Source: an uncultured Chlorobiales bacterium (GTDB lineage Bacteria; Bacteroidota; Chlorobiia; Chlorobiales; Thermochlorobacteraceae). From it: a stretch of 9,000 nucleotides of DNA. Numbering within the stretch: the first letter of the stretch is position 1; every line of letters starts with the position of its first letter. The stretch lies in assembly GCA_937959145.1 (NCBI GenBank), contig CALGMC010000135.1:1-9000 (forward strand), in the 5' to 3' direction. Positions 1 to 7,834 of this stretch are shown one piece after another. The notes beneath the pieces are model-generated. The model worked only from the letters and a program-made list of their open reading frames with translations. It was not told the origin of the DNA and did no database searches. The translations under genes were made by a program, and so were the position numbers.

Positions 1-1255
1 CTTCGTTCTGAATCAGTTGCTTGTAGGTCTCGCGTTTGCGAATCAGTTTGACTTTCTTTCCATCGACCATGACTTCGGCAGGTTTGAGGCGTGCGTTGTA
101 GTTGCTCGACATCACCGCACCGTAAGCCCCTGCTGAAAAAATCGCCACATGCTCCCCTTCCTTGACTTCAGGAATTTCTCGGTCGAGCGCGAAGAAATCG
201 CCTGTTTCACACACACCGCCAACAATATCCGTAATGATAATCTCGCGCTCCTTTCGCTCAATCGGCAAAATATCGTGGTAGGCTTCGTAGAGCATCGGAC
301 GCATGAGTTCCGTCATGGCGGCGTCGACAATCACGAAATTTTTTCCACGATGATTCTGCTTGCGATAAAGCACTTCGGTCAAAATCACCGACGCATTTCC
401 GACGATGAACCGACCGGGCTCAAAGAGAATTTGCGCCGATTGATTCTTCAACAGCGGAATGAGTTTCTCTGAAAAAACTTCAATATCGGGTGCGGGTTGC
501 GTTGTGCGATAGGTGATTGGAAACCCGCCTCCAATATCGAGATACTTCACAGTGAAACCTTTCGATTCGGCAATGGCTTTCACGCCCAAAAGTTTGAAAA
601 GTGCTTCAAGGTATGATTGCGTATCGAAAATCTGCGAGCCGATGTGCATTTCAAGCCCGACGAATTTCAGGTGCTTATGCTTGGCGAGTTCCGAAAACGC
701 ATCTTCGGCGAGCATTTCATCAATGCCGAACTTTTTTTCGTCGTTGCCTGTGGTGATGTAGGGGTGCGTTTCGGCGGCAACATTCGGATTGATGCGAAGC
801 GCAATCGGCGCAGTGGTTTTGAGATTCTTGGCGACCTCATCAATGACGCGCAGTTCCGAAAGCGATTCAACTTTCTGAAACAGGACTTTGGATTTAATCG
901 CAAATTCAATTTCGGCTTTCGTTTTGCCGACGCCCGCGAAGATAATTTTCTTTGGCTTCGCGCCCGCCTTCAACGCACGAAACAGTTCGCCGCCTGAGTT
1001 TACATCGAATCCACTTCCCTCTTGAACCAGCGTGCGAAGCACCGAGAGGTTGTAATTGGCTTTGACCGAATAACAGGTGAGATGATTGAGCGGCTTAAAG
1101 GCTTTTTCAAATCGGCGATACTGCGCGATGATGGCGTTTTTGCTGGTTACATAAAGCGGCGTTCCAAATTCTTCGGCAAGGTCTTTCACCTTGATACCTT
1201 CGCAGTAAAGTTGGTCTTTTTTGTAGTAAAAAAAATCGTCGGTTGGCACGTGCAA
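1..1255 (-). CDS. lysA: Diaminopimelate decarboxylase, 3' end cut by the window edge
   Basis: This enzyme is PLP-dependent and cytosolic. It decarboxylates meso-diaminopimelate to L-lysine, the last step of the DAP pathway. The reverse strand is open from 1255 to the window edge (418 codons), with no frameshift seen. Visible family motifs are YSVKAN with the PLP lysine at residue 65, HIGSQIFD (about 620-643), the glycine-rich GGGFP (residues 242-246), EPGR (279-282) and the catalytic CETGD with Cys349. The last visible residues (RKRETYKQLIQNE) match the usual C-terminus, so only a few codons should lie beyond position 1. There is no ATG near the start. An in-frame TGA lies about 10 codons upstream of TTG 1255, which gives a normal N-terminus (MHVPTDDFFYYKKDQLYC). 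GTG at 1249 is the alternative. No clear Shine-Dalgarno sequence is present; a GAAG lies too far upstream. The gene lies 93 bases downstream of the nuclease-like gene, and an inverted repeat lies between them. The identification is very secure; the start is less so. Confidence 0.96.
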   Translation of the reverse strand, partial: MHVPTDDFFYYKKDQLYCEGIKVKDLAEEFGTPLYVTSKNAIIAQYRRFEKAFKPLNHLTCYSVKANYNLSVLRTLVQEGSGFDVNSGGELFRALKAGAKPKKIIFAGVGKTKAEIEFAIKSKVLFQKVESLSELRVIDEVAKNLKTTAPIALRINPNVAAETHPYITTGNDEKKFGIDEMLAEDAFSELAKHKHLKFVGLEMHIGSQIFDTQSYLEALFKLLGVKAIAESKGFTVKYLDIGGGFPITYRTTQPAPDIEVFSEKLIPLLKNQSAQILFEPGRFIVGNASVILTEVLYRKQNHRGKNFVIVDAAMTELMRPMLYEAYHDILPIERKEREIIITDIVGGVCETGDFFALDREIPEVKEGEHVAIFSAGAYGAVMSSNYNARLKPAEVMVDGKKVKLIRKRETYKQLIQNE

Positions 1256-1276
1256 TTTAGGGTTAAGTGAACTTCT

Positions 1277-1308
1277 TGCTTTTCAGCGGAGCGAAGTTAC
1301 GAAAAGCA
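1277..1308. repeat. 8-base inverted repeat between the nuclease-like gene and lysA
   Basis: TGCTTTTC (1277-1284) and GAAAAGCA (1301-1308) are perfect reverse complements separated by 16 bases. The repeat lies downstream of the nuclease-like stop codon (1349-1351) and 22 bases upstream of the proposed lysA start. It could be a weak transcription terminator, or a hairpin in the lysA leader. There is no U-run directly after the stem on the minus strand, so it is not a classical intrinsic terminator. The gap is too small for a lysine riboswitch (L box). Confidence 0.4.
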
Positions 1309-1348
1309 CAGCGATTGGCGCACGTTTCTGAAAAAGTCCGAAACCACA

Positions 1349-2428
1349 CTATCCTAAAAAGTTTTTCAGCAAAAACTCGAAGACCTTGACCTCCGTACTC
1401 AAATTTTCAATAATCTCTTTTTGAGTTAAAATCCCCTCGTGGGACCTTGTGATTCTGAAATAGCAGTCTTTCATTGCTTTTGGGTTATAGGCAGACAACA
1501 ACATCTCAACACCCTTTTCGGTCATTACGCCGATAGGAAGAGCACACCGTATACCTGTATTTGGAATGAGTATTTCGTAACCTCCAAGTTTTGAGATTTT
1601 CTTTGCATAAAATTTTGGATTCTTGCGAAATTCCTTTGAGAGTATTTGTGCCTCGCTCAAGGAATGTGTCAAGTCAAAACCAAAATAGGTGCAACCGTCA
1701 CCAAGAAAATCATAAAGAAAACTGACCACTACAGATGCTCTATGTGAGTGTCGCTTATCGGTTCCTAACCGAAGCATATAATGGTCGTTCTGACTGAAGT
1801 AGCTAATGTGAGGATACAGCGGTTTATCTTCAAACATCTGACGCAGTTTATCTTGAACCTCTTCCAATACAGGCAATATGTGCGTTGTGTAGTATTGTTT
1901 CTTGCTCTGTTTGTTCTCTATGCTTATATATTGTTGGTGAGCAGTCATCAAGTCAATTTTTTGCAATTTTTCTATCGGTAAGCGTATTGGACATCTACTC
2001 TTTTCTCCATGGTAGTCAAGTTTGAGCCCAAAAATTTTTTCTTCTCTGTAATCCGTGACAACGTTGTAAGTAAAGAAATGAACTTTGCCTTTCAAAGGCT
2101 CATAATTTGATGCCTCGTAGTCTCTTAAATCGAATTCGGGAGCGAAAAGTAGGACTTGAAGATTCTGCCAGTTAATATCGTAAAAGTTGATTTTTTGAGA
2201 AATTTTTTCTTTAAGACTTGGCGCAAGTGCTAAATACTGTGCGGCTTGACCGATAATATGTCTGTTTTTTGATTTTTTGAACTCTATGATAAACGGATTG
2301 TGCTTTTTGTCAACAGCAAAAATGTCTACTCTGAGATTTCTAATGTTCAATTCCTTTTGCGCATGAACAAACCCATATGAACGTGCTGAGTCGTAAAAAG
2401 CGTCTCTAATTTGCTTTTCTGAAAACAT
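1349..2428 (-). CDS. Putative PD-(D/E)XK (NucS-like) nuclease, orphan
   Basis: This 359-residue protein is not from a family I can name. Residues 1-70 fit a PD-(D/E)XK nuclease core: an early acid (Glu4), RVD with Asp35, a hydrophobic strand ending in EFK (Glu49, Lys51), and IGQAAQY with Gln61 and Tyr65. The spacing resembles the nuclease domain of NucS/DUF91 and similar restriction-type endonucleases. DNA cleavage is inferred, not shown. Residues of about 150-359 are mixed alpha/beta and match nothing I recognise. There is no signal peptide or membrane segment, so the protein is probably cytosolic. The ATG start at 2428 has no Shine-Dalgarno sequence. The gene is AT-richer than its surroundings: four 60-base lines sampled inside it are 32-40% GC, against 52-55% for two in the neighbouring secretion genes. 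This suggests lateral acquisition. No methyltransferase or helicase partner is present, so a lone defence or repair role, or a housekeeping one, all remain possible. Confidence 0.72.
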   Translation of the reverse strand: MFSEKQIRDAFYDSARSYGFVHAQKELNIRNLRVDIFAVDKKHNPFIIEFKKSKNRHIIGQAAQYLALAPSLKEKISQKINFYDINWQNLQVLLFAPEFDLRDYEASNYEPLKGKVHFFTYNVVTDYREEKIFGLKLDYHGEKSRCPIRLPIEKLQKIDLMTAHQQYISIENKQSKKQYYTTHILPVLEEVQDKLRQMFEDKPLYPHISYFSQNDHYMLRLGTDKRHSHRASVVVSFLYDFLGDGCTYFGFDLTHSLSEAQILSKEFRKNPKFYAKKISKLGGYEILIPNTGIRCALPIGVMTEKGVEMLLSAYNPKAMKDCYFRITRSHEGILTQKEIIENLSTEVKVFEFLLKNFLG

Positions 2429-2493
2429 TTTCGTGGACGGTTATTTATGACTGACAGCCAAAAATCTAAAACTTCAATCTCCTGAATACTGAA

Positions 2494-3912
2494 CTATCTC
2501 ACCCATTTTTCTTGAATGCGTCCTGTTGCCCAGAGGTAGTCGCTGATGGCGCGCAGGTAGTCGGCGCGGGCTTCGATGAGTTTTGTTTGGGCTTCGGCGG
2601 TGGCACGCTCGCGCAGGTTCAAGATAAGAATTGTGCTTTCGCCAAGTTGGAACTTGCGTCGCTCGCCCTCTTGCACCAAAAGCGCATATTGCACTTCGCG
2701 TTCGGCAACTTCGACGCGCTCTTTGGCGCGCTCGATGGCGGAAATGGCATCGTCGACACTTGCCAAAACCTTCCGTTCAATTTCCAAGCGTTTGAGGTCA
2801 GTGCGTCGGACTTTGATTTCGGCAAGTTGCACGCTCGAGTTGGCTTCGCGGAAAAAGAGCGGTTGAGAGACGGTCAGCCCAAGTCGATAATCGTTGACGC
2901 CGAAGGTTGAAAATTTATACTGCATCGCTTCCGCGCTTAGTTCAATGAACGGGCGTTGAAACTCGGAGTTGAACGCAAGGTCAATGCTGGCGGAGCGTTG
3001 TTCGAATTCAATTTGTCCGATTTCGGGTCGTTGGACGAGCGCGATGCGCTTATCGTTTTGAATTTGAAACGCGGAAATGCTTGGCAGAGGCGGCAGTTTC
3101 GTGGGCATGGCGGTCAAGGGGCGAGGCGTGCCGTCTTGATTCCACAAAAAGACCGAGAGTTTGATAGTTGCAGATTCGGCTTTGCGTTCGGCTTTGAGAA
3201 AATCGCCGCGCCGTTTTTCAACCTCGAGCAAGGCTTCAACGGAGTCAATCGGAGCCGCTTCACCGCGAAGGGCACGCTCGGCAATGCCTTTGTATCGCAC
3301 GATGGCAAGGTCGAGGACGGATTTAGCCACGTCCATTTGTCCGTAGGCTTCTGCCCAACTCCAATAGGCGAGCGAGGCTTCGCGCAGAAGTTCGTTTTGC
3401 TGTTCGCGTTGATTGGCTTTGGCAAGGTCGAAGGTGAAATTCGCTTTGGCGAGCGAGGCACGTCGTTTATCGGTAAAAATGCCTTGCAGAAGTGGCACTT
3501 TGACGCCAACGCTGGCTTCGCCTTCGCCGACGGTTCTATCGACATTGCTAATGCGCGTGCCTTCGCCGCGTTTGTATTTGGCAATAAATTTCGGACCGAA
3601 GAGCGTTGAAAGCGGCAATTCTAATCCTGCGTTGAGCACGTTGGCGGTAGGTGTGCCTTCTTTGGTTTTGTATTCGTATTGCAAATTGAACATTGGGTCG
3701 AAGCCACCCTGTGCATTGCGTAGCGTTGCGGAGGCGATGTCGTTTTCCAATTCTGCCGAAATGGAAGTCGGATTGGCTTGAAGCACGACATCAAGGAACT
3801 GCTCAATCGTGATGGTATCGCTCGACATCACATAAAAGCGTTGCGATTGCGCCGAGAGTGGCAACGCCCAAAGAAGAAGAACTGATAAAGAGCCGATGAA
3901 AAGTTTTGACAC
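2494..3912 (-). CDS. TolC-family outer-membrane efflux/secretion protein
   Basis: This is the outer-membrane channel of the Type I secretion or tripartite efflux system encoded with the two genes upstream. The 472-residue length is typical of TolC-like proteins. Residues 1-22 form a signal peptide (basic start, then the hydrophobic SLSVLLLWALPL, with likely cleavage after LSA), followed by the usual N-terminal ITIEQFLDVVLQANP-type helix. Two long helical repeats follow, rich in Ala, Glu, Lys and Arg (about 145-250 and 375-465), separated by beta-strand segments (about 70-140 and 310-360). This is the alternating pattern of the TolC barrel and tunnel. The start is GTG at 3912. No in-frame ATG lies in the 65-base gap to the adaptor gene, and the signal peptide begins immediately at the GTG, which supports it. 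There is no Shine-Dalgarno sequence. The family assignment is strong. The exported substrate cannot be read from the sequence. Confidence 0.92.
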   Translation of the reverse strand: MSKLFIGSLSVLLLWALPLSAQSQRFYVMSSDTITIEQFLDVVLQANPTSISAELENDIASATLRNAQGGFDPMFNLQYEYKTKEGTPTANVLNAGLELPLSTLFGPKFIAKYKRGEGTRISNVDRTVGEGEASVGVKVPLLQGIFTDKRRASLAKANFTFDLAKANQREQQNELLREASLAYWSWAEAYGQMDVAKSVLDLAIVRYKGIAERALRGEAAPIDSVEALLEVEKRRGDFLKAERKAESATIKLSVFLWNQDGTPRPLTAMPTKLPPLPSISAFQIQNDKRIALVQRPEIGQIEFEQRSASIDLAFNSEFQRPFIELSAEAMQYKFSTFGVNDYRLGLTVSQPLFFREANSSVQLAEIKVRRTDLKRLEIERKVLASVDDAISAIERAKERVEVAEREVQYALLVQEGERRKFQLGESTILILNLRERATAEAQTKLIEARADYLRAISDYLWATGRIQEKWVR

Positions 3913-3977
3913 AGTTTTTTCGCGATGAAGTTCAAAATGAAAAGTTAAGCGTCGTAAAAGAGATACTTATCCACTTC

Positions 3978-5324
3978 TCACTTCATTTTTGAAAGCGGCG
4001 GCTTAGCTTTACCGTCGCTTCCTTTTCCTGCTTTTACAGGAATAATCGGCGGGAAGCCGTTGAGTTGTCGCCAGAACTCATATCCGAGTGGCACTTCGTT
4101 GAGGAGAATCCAACCAGTAACCTCTGTGCCTTGACGCAAGTATTGACGCGAAGGCCAAGGTTTATCGTTCGGGTCGGGCACGATGAGGGCGCGATACTTG
4201 CCAGAGCCATCATCGACCGCATCGACGACTTTGACAATGCCGCCAAATGTGCCAATCGCAAAGTCAGGAAAGCCGCCGCCGGGGGCTTGAATGGCGGGAA
4301 AGCCTGCAAATTGCAAGCGGGCTTTTCGCCCCGTGTCAATGATAGCCGCATCGAGGCTACCGATGAAAATTTCTGCCGCAATATCATCAGTTTCAGGCAC
4401 GATGATAGCGAGTTTATCATTTTTCTTGACGGCTTGTCCGTCGCCGACTTGCATAATGCGCGTAATGTAGCCGTCAATCGGTGAGAGCATCACGCCGAAA
4501 TCGCGGCGGCTTGTTACATTTCCGAGTTCTAAATCGGCTTTGGCGATTTTGGCTTGCGCAACACGTTGTTTGGCTTGGTATTCCGTTTCGGCGTTGGCAA
4601 GGGCTTGACGCTCGACTTCCAAGCCTGTCAAGGCTTTGACGGAGTCGTTAATGGCTTTTTGAAGCGCGAGCAAGTTTGTTTCTACTTCGCGCTTCGAGGC
4701 AAGCCCTTGCGCAAAGAGCGATTCGGCGCGCTCATAACGAATACGTGCCGTGGCGGCATCGATATTCGCATTGATAACAGCGGCTTCTGCGGCGTAGAGT
4801 TTTTGTTTGGCTTGAATGACTTTTTGTTTGGAAATCACTACTTCCAAATTAGCCTCTTGCACTTCGTTGTCGCGAATCACGGCTTGATACTTTTGGAAGT
4901 CGGGGTCTAAAAATTTCGTATCAATATCGCGCAGAACAACAATCGTATCGCCTTCTTTGACATAGTCACCTTCTTTGACATACCATTTTTGAATGCGCCC
5001 ATCAATGAGCGCGTCGATGGTTTGTGGTCGTTGGTCAGGCGAAAACGAGGTTACAATCCCCGAGCCTGCCACATTTTGAATCCAAGGTGCGACAATCAAA
5101 ATGATAACAAACCCGACGAGGGTTAAAATGACGCCGCGCGCAAGCGGAATGGCATTGTTCGGCGTTCTCACGAGACGAAGTGCCGTTGTATAATAGTGCG
5201 GGATAGGCAATCCACCAGCATATTGCGGCACGACCTCGCTGTGTCCGTTTTTGACCACTGAGGCATCGGGGGTTGCGTTTTGCCCGTTCGCGTGTGCAAT
5301 CGCTTTGCTTTCTTTGTTCGTCAT
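3978..5324 (-). CDS. HlyD-family membrane-fusion (periplasmic adaptor) protein
   Basis: This adaptor links the inner-membrane ABC exporter to the TolC-like channel. It has 448 residues in the expected order. A polar cytoplasmic N-terminus (1-60) is followed by one membrane segment (about 63-81, VILTLVGFVIILIVAP). The first half of a split lipoyl/barrel-sandwich domain follows (about 103-135, with VKEGDYVKEGDTIV), then a long helical hairpin of coiled-coil character (about 140-285). The second lipoyl half comes next (SPIDGYITRIMQVGDGQ, about 293-310), and a beta-barrel region ends near 415. A Lys/Pro/Gly-rich tail follows. The 14-base gap from the ABC gene implies transcriptional and probably translational coupling. 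The ATG at 5324 has no evident Shine-Dalgarno sequence. The single N-terminal anchor and long hairpin fit Type I secretion or ABC-type efflux adaptors. RND adaptors are usually lipoproteins, and this has no lipobox, so an RND role is less likely. Confidence 0.93.
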   Translation of the reverse strand: MTNKESKAIAHANGQNATPDASVVKNGHSEVVPQYAGGLPIPHYYTTALRLVRTPNNAIPLARGVILTLVGFVIILIVAPWIQNVAGSGIVTSFSPDQRPQTIDALIDGRIQKWYVKEGDYVKEGDTIVVLRDIDTKFLDPDFQKYQAVIRDNEVQEANLEVVISKQKVIQAKQKLYAAEAAVINANIDAATARIRYERAESLFAQGLASKREVETNLLALQKAINDSVKALTGLEVERQALANAETEYQAKQRVAQAKIAKADLELGNVTSRRDFGVMLSPIDGYITRIMQVGDGQAVKKNDKLAIIVPETDDIAAEIFIGSLDAAIIDTGRKARLQFAGFPAIQAPGGGFPDFAIGTFGGIVKVVDAVDDGSGKYRALIVPDPNDKPWPSRQYLRQGTEVTGWILLNEVPLGYEFWRQLNGFPPIIPVKAGKGSDGKAKPPLSKMK

Positions 5325-5338
5325 GGCGCGGTGTATTG

Positions 5339-7648
5339 TTATTTCGTGATATTGAGTTGAACGGATTTAACTGCCATTTCTATCACGGCTTTTTCTTCAC
5401 GCGTTTGGCGCACTAGCTCAGGGAAGAGCTGCTCAAAAAGCGTGGCTTCTTTGAGCGCAAGTTCGAAGGGTGTGCCTTGTTCTAAAATTTTTCCGTCTTT
5501 CAAAACATAAATCATTTCAGAGCGACGAATCAGCTCGGCGTCGTGGGCAATATCAACAATCGTCCAACTCTTTTCATTGTAGAGGGCTTGAATAAGGTCA
5601 AGTTTGACGCTTTCTTCAATGCCGCCGAAACATTCATCTAAAATCAAGAGTTTGGGCTTGCCAATGATGGCGCGAGCGAACATAATCCGACGCCGCAAAC
5701 CGATAGAGACATTTTGCCCCATCGGCACCAGACGCGTTTTGAGACCATGCGGAAGCGCATAAACTTCGTCGTAGAGTTGAGCGGTTTTGAGTGCCCAAAC
5801 GAGACGCTCATATGAAAAGTCGCGCCCCATCGTGATGTTCTCTTCGATTGTGCCGTCGAAGAGTTCGTTTGCTTCCAACACAATGCCGACGGTTTGCCGA
5901 AGCCCATCAAGGCTGATGCGGCTGATGTCGTAATCACCAAGCATGATTTTTCCGCGCGAAGGCTCGTAAAGCCCTAAAAGTAAACTTGCAAGCGTGGTTT
6001 TGCCTGAACCGCTTGTGCCGACAAGGCTGACGCGAGAGCCTTTGGCAATTTCAAGTGAAATGCCTTTCAAAACTTTATGATGCTCGTCGTATCCAAATTC
6101 TACATTTTTGAACGAAATCGGCAAAGCACCTTCAAACTTTGGAGGCGGCTCGCCGCCGCTGGGTTCGAGCGGTCTATCGACGAGATGCGAAACTTTGTCA
6201 ATCGCTGTGAAAAGGTCATAGTGATGCTCGAATTGCTCAATGAGTTTTTCAATCGCGCTGAGCATGGCAATCACTACGAGTTCTGCGGCAACGAGTTCTC
6301 CAATCGTGAGTTGTTCATTGAGCACCAAGGCACCGCCAAGCCCCAGCACGCCAACCGTCGCTGCCGCCCGAAAAATTGCCGAGCCAATCATCTGACGCGC
6401 GAGCACCAAAAAGTGCTTATGCCGCGCCTCAACATAATTGACCGCAATCGTGTCGACCCGTTGATACACAAATTCTGGCTTGGAATACAGTTTGAAACTC
6501 ACTTGGCATCGCGCAATTTCTTCGAACCACGAGACCAGCGCGTATTTCTTCTTGGATTCTTTAATGCTTGTTTCCAACCCGTTTTGCCCCAAAACGAAAA
6601 TCACAATCGGCACAAAGGCAAGCAAGGCAAGATCGAAGAGAATAAAAAACGGATGATAGACGGCAAGCAAAATTAAACCAATAATAACGACCAACCCTGA
6701 GCCTGTTCCATCGAGCAAAAATTTGCCTATGGTTTTTTGAATCGTCAGCACATCGAAGAAGCGATTGACGACTTCGGGTGCATATTCTTGATTGAAGGCA
6801 GACTGCGTCATGCGCGGCAGGCGATAGGCAATATCAAACGATGTGCGCACAAAAATGCGGCGTTGCAAAATATCCGAAACATATCGCTTCATCACATCAA
6901 AAGCACCGACAATCAACAAGCCAATCGCCACCAAAACGCACAGCATCGCCAGTTGCGACGAAAGCCCAAGCATCACTGAATTGACAATCGCTGACGCCGA
7001 CAGCGGCACCACCAGCGACATTAGCCCGACAATCACCGCATAAGCAAATACCACCGTGAAATCTTTTTTTTCCTCTTTGAAGAGTTTGAAGAGCTTGCTG
7101 AAAAGATATTTCACATCAATTTCATGCCCGCGTCCTCCGCCATGATGCCCATGCGCATGGTGACGATTTTCGTTCGGTTTTTCTTTGTCGCGAAGTGGCG
7201 TTTGATGCTCTTCCGTCGCTAAGAACGAATCTAACTCGCCATCAAAAACGAGCACGCTCAGTTCTTTTTCTTTTTTGAAGAGGTCTTGAACGCTGAGAAA
7301 TTCTGTCTTTCTCGTTGCAAAATTTCTGAGTGTAATTCCTTTTCGTCGGTCGTCGAAAGTCTCCGCAAAACAGAGTTCATCCTCTATAAAAAAGAAAAAA
7401 TGCTTTGTTTTCTCGTGATGAAGATGCGATTCGGAAAGAAGCATTTGGCGCAACGCAAGATGGAAAGATTGCCCAATGCGCTCCATGTGGAAAAGAACTT
7501 TCTCTTTTGGAAGGTCTTCGTGTCTGATGAAACTGTGAATGTCTTCGGGCGGAACAAAAATACCTGTCTTTTCGCGAAGAAAGTCAAACGCATCGTCTAT
7601 TTGTCGCTCAAATTTCATGGATTGGCTGTCGTGTCGCTGTTGTTGCAT
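5339..7648 (-). CDS. Type I secretion ABC exporter (membrane plus ATPase), C39-like N-terminus
   Basis: This fused half-transporter (769 residues from ATG 7648) powers export through the adjacent HlyD and TolC proteins. Residues 11-145 look like a C39-like domain: a His-preceded beta strand (KHFFFFIED), then FLSVQDLFKK and LSVLVFDGE. No catalytic Cys is evident, so it probably binds rather than cleaves substrate. A His/Gly-rich linker (163-176) precedes the transmembrane domain (about 195-490). The ATPase domain (about 510-745) has an intact Walker A (GTSGSGKTT, 544-552), Walker B (LLILDE, from about 667) and a switch His702. It has VSIGLRRR instead of LSGGQ (from 647), a Glu where the Q-loop Gln should be (VGIVLEANELF), and CFGGIE instead of the D-loop. 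The frame is open upstream to a TTG at 7774, but that extension is unlike the family. ATG 7648 or ATG 7618 is more likely; neither has a Shine-Dalgarno sequence. This is the first gene of the secretion operon. Confidence 0.9.
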   Translation of the reverse strand: MQQQRHDSQSMKFERQIDDAFDFLREKTGIFVPPEDIHSFIRHEDLPKEKVLFHMERIGQSFHLALRQMLLSESHLHHEKTKHFFFFIEDELCFAETFDDRRKGITLRNFATRKTEFLSVQDLFKKEKELSVLVFDGELDSFLATEEHQTPLRDKEKPNENRHHAHGHHGGGRGHEIDVKYLFSKLFKLFKEEKKDFTVVFAYAVIVGLMSLVVPLSASAIVNSVMLGLSSQLAMLCVLVAIGLLIVGAFDVMKRYVSDILQRRIFVRTSFDIAYRLPRMTQSAFNQEYAPEVVNRFFDVLTIQKTIGKFLLDGTGSGLVVIIGLILLAVYHPFFILFDLALLAFVPIVIFVLGQNGLETSIKESKKKYALVSWFEEIARCQVSFKLYSKPEFVYQRVDTIAVNYVEARHKHFLVLARQMIGSAIFRAAATVGVLGLGGALVLNEQLTIGELVAAELVVIAMLSAIEKLIEQFEHHYDLFTAIDKVSHLVDRPLEPSGGEPPPKFEGALPISFKNVEFGYDEHHKVLKGISLEIAKGSRVSLVGTSGSGKTTLASLLLGLYEPSRGKIMLGDYDISRISLDGLRQTVGIVLEANELFDGTIEENITMGRDFSYERLVWALKTAQLYDEVYALPHGLKTRLVPMGQNVSIGLRRRIMFARAIIGKPKLLILDECFGGIEESVKLDLIQALYNEKSWTIVDIAHDAELIRRSEMIYVLKDGKILEQGTPFELALKEATLFEQLFPELVRQTREEKAVIEMAVKSVQLNITK

Positions 7649-7661
7649 AGTTCTGCCAAAG

Positions 7662-7670
7662 GTCTTAGAC
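7662..7670. promoter_or_regulatory. Near-palindromic 9-base motif upstream of the secretion operon
   Basis: GTCTTAGAC (minus strand GTCTAAGAC) is symmetrical around its centre base and lies 13 bases upstream of the proposed ABC start. Two one-mismatch copies (GCCTTAGAC) occur in the tandem repeat at 7835-7864. It could be a protein-binding site, but the motif is short and this is speculative. Confidence 0.2.
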
Positions 7671-7789
7671 TGTTTTAGGAAACATGAACTTACTTGACGA
7701 AAACGAGCTTTTTGAATACTGCAATAAGTGAAAAAACACCGAAAGACAAAATCCTCATAATAAGGTCTGAACAAAAATCAAAATTTATC

Positions 7790-7801
7790 TAAGCAAAAAC
7801 T
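7790..7801. repeat. Copy 1 of a 12-base motif shared by two intergenic regions
   Basis: TAAGCAAAAACT here is repeated exactly at 8264-8275. On the minus strand it reads AGTTTTTGCTTA, and the similarity continues loosely for five more bases (TATTA versus GATAA). This copy lies about 140 bases upstream of the ABC exporter start. It could be a shared promoter or regulatory element, or chance in AT-rich spacer. Confidence 0.3.
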
Positions 7802-7834
7802 CTGTTTCAGTCAGATAAGTTTCGTTTGAAACAA

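Noticed and set aside
149..997. Plus-strand open frames opposite lysA
   Set aside because: All lysA motifs are continuous on the minus strand, and the plus-strand products show no domain features.
1256..1348. Lysine riboswitch upstream of lysA
   Set aside because: The gap is 93 bases, much shorter than an L box, and it shows only one simple inverted repeat.
2956..3609. 217-codon plus-strand open frame opposite the TolC-family gene
   Set aside because: The minus strand encodes a clear TolC-like protein with a signal peptide. The plus-strand product is low-complexity Phe/Gly/Arg-rich and matches no family, so it is an antisense shadow.
6077..6676. 199-codon plus-strand open frame opposite the ABC exporter
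   Set aside because: It lies opposite the conserved membrane and ATPase domains and its product resembles nothing known.
7649..7774. 42-residue N-terminal extension of the ABC exporter from TTG 7774
   Set aside because: It starts with a rare codon, is rich in Cys, Phe and Tyr unlike the family, and includes likely spacer and motif sequence. ATG 7648 or 7618 is preferred.
7819..7832. GTTTC-gttt-GAAAC hairpin downstream of the receiver gene as a terminator
   Set aside because: The stem is only five bases, three of them A-T, and no U-run follows directly on the minus strand.
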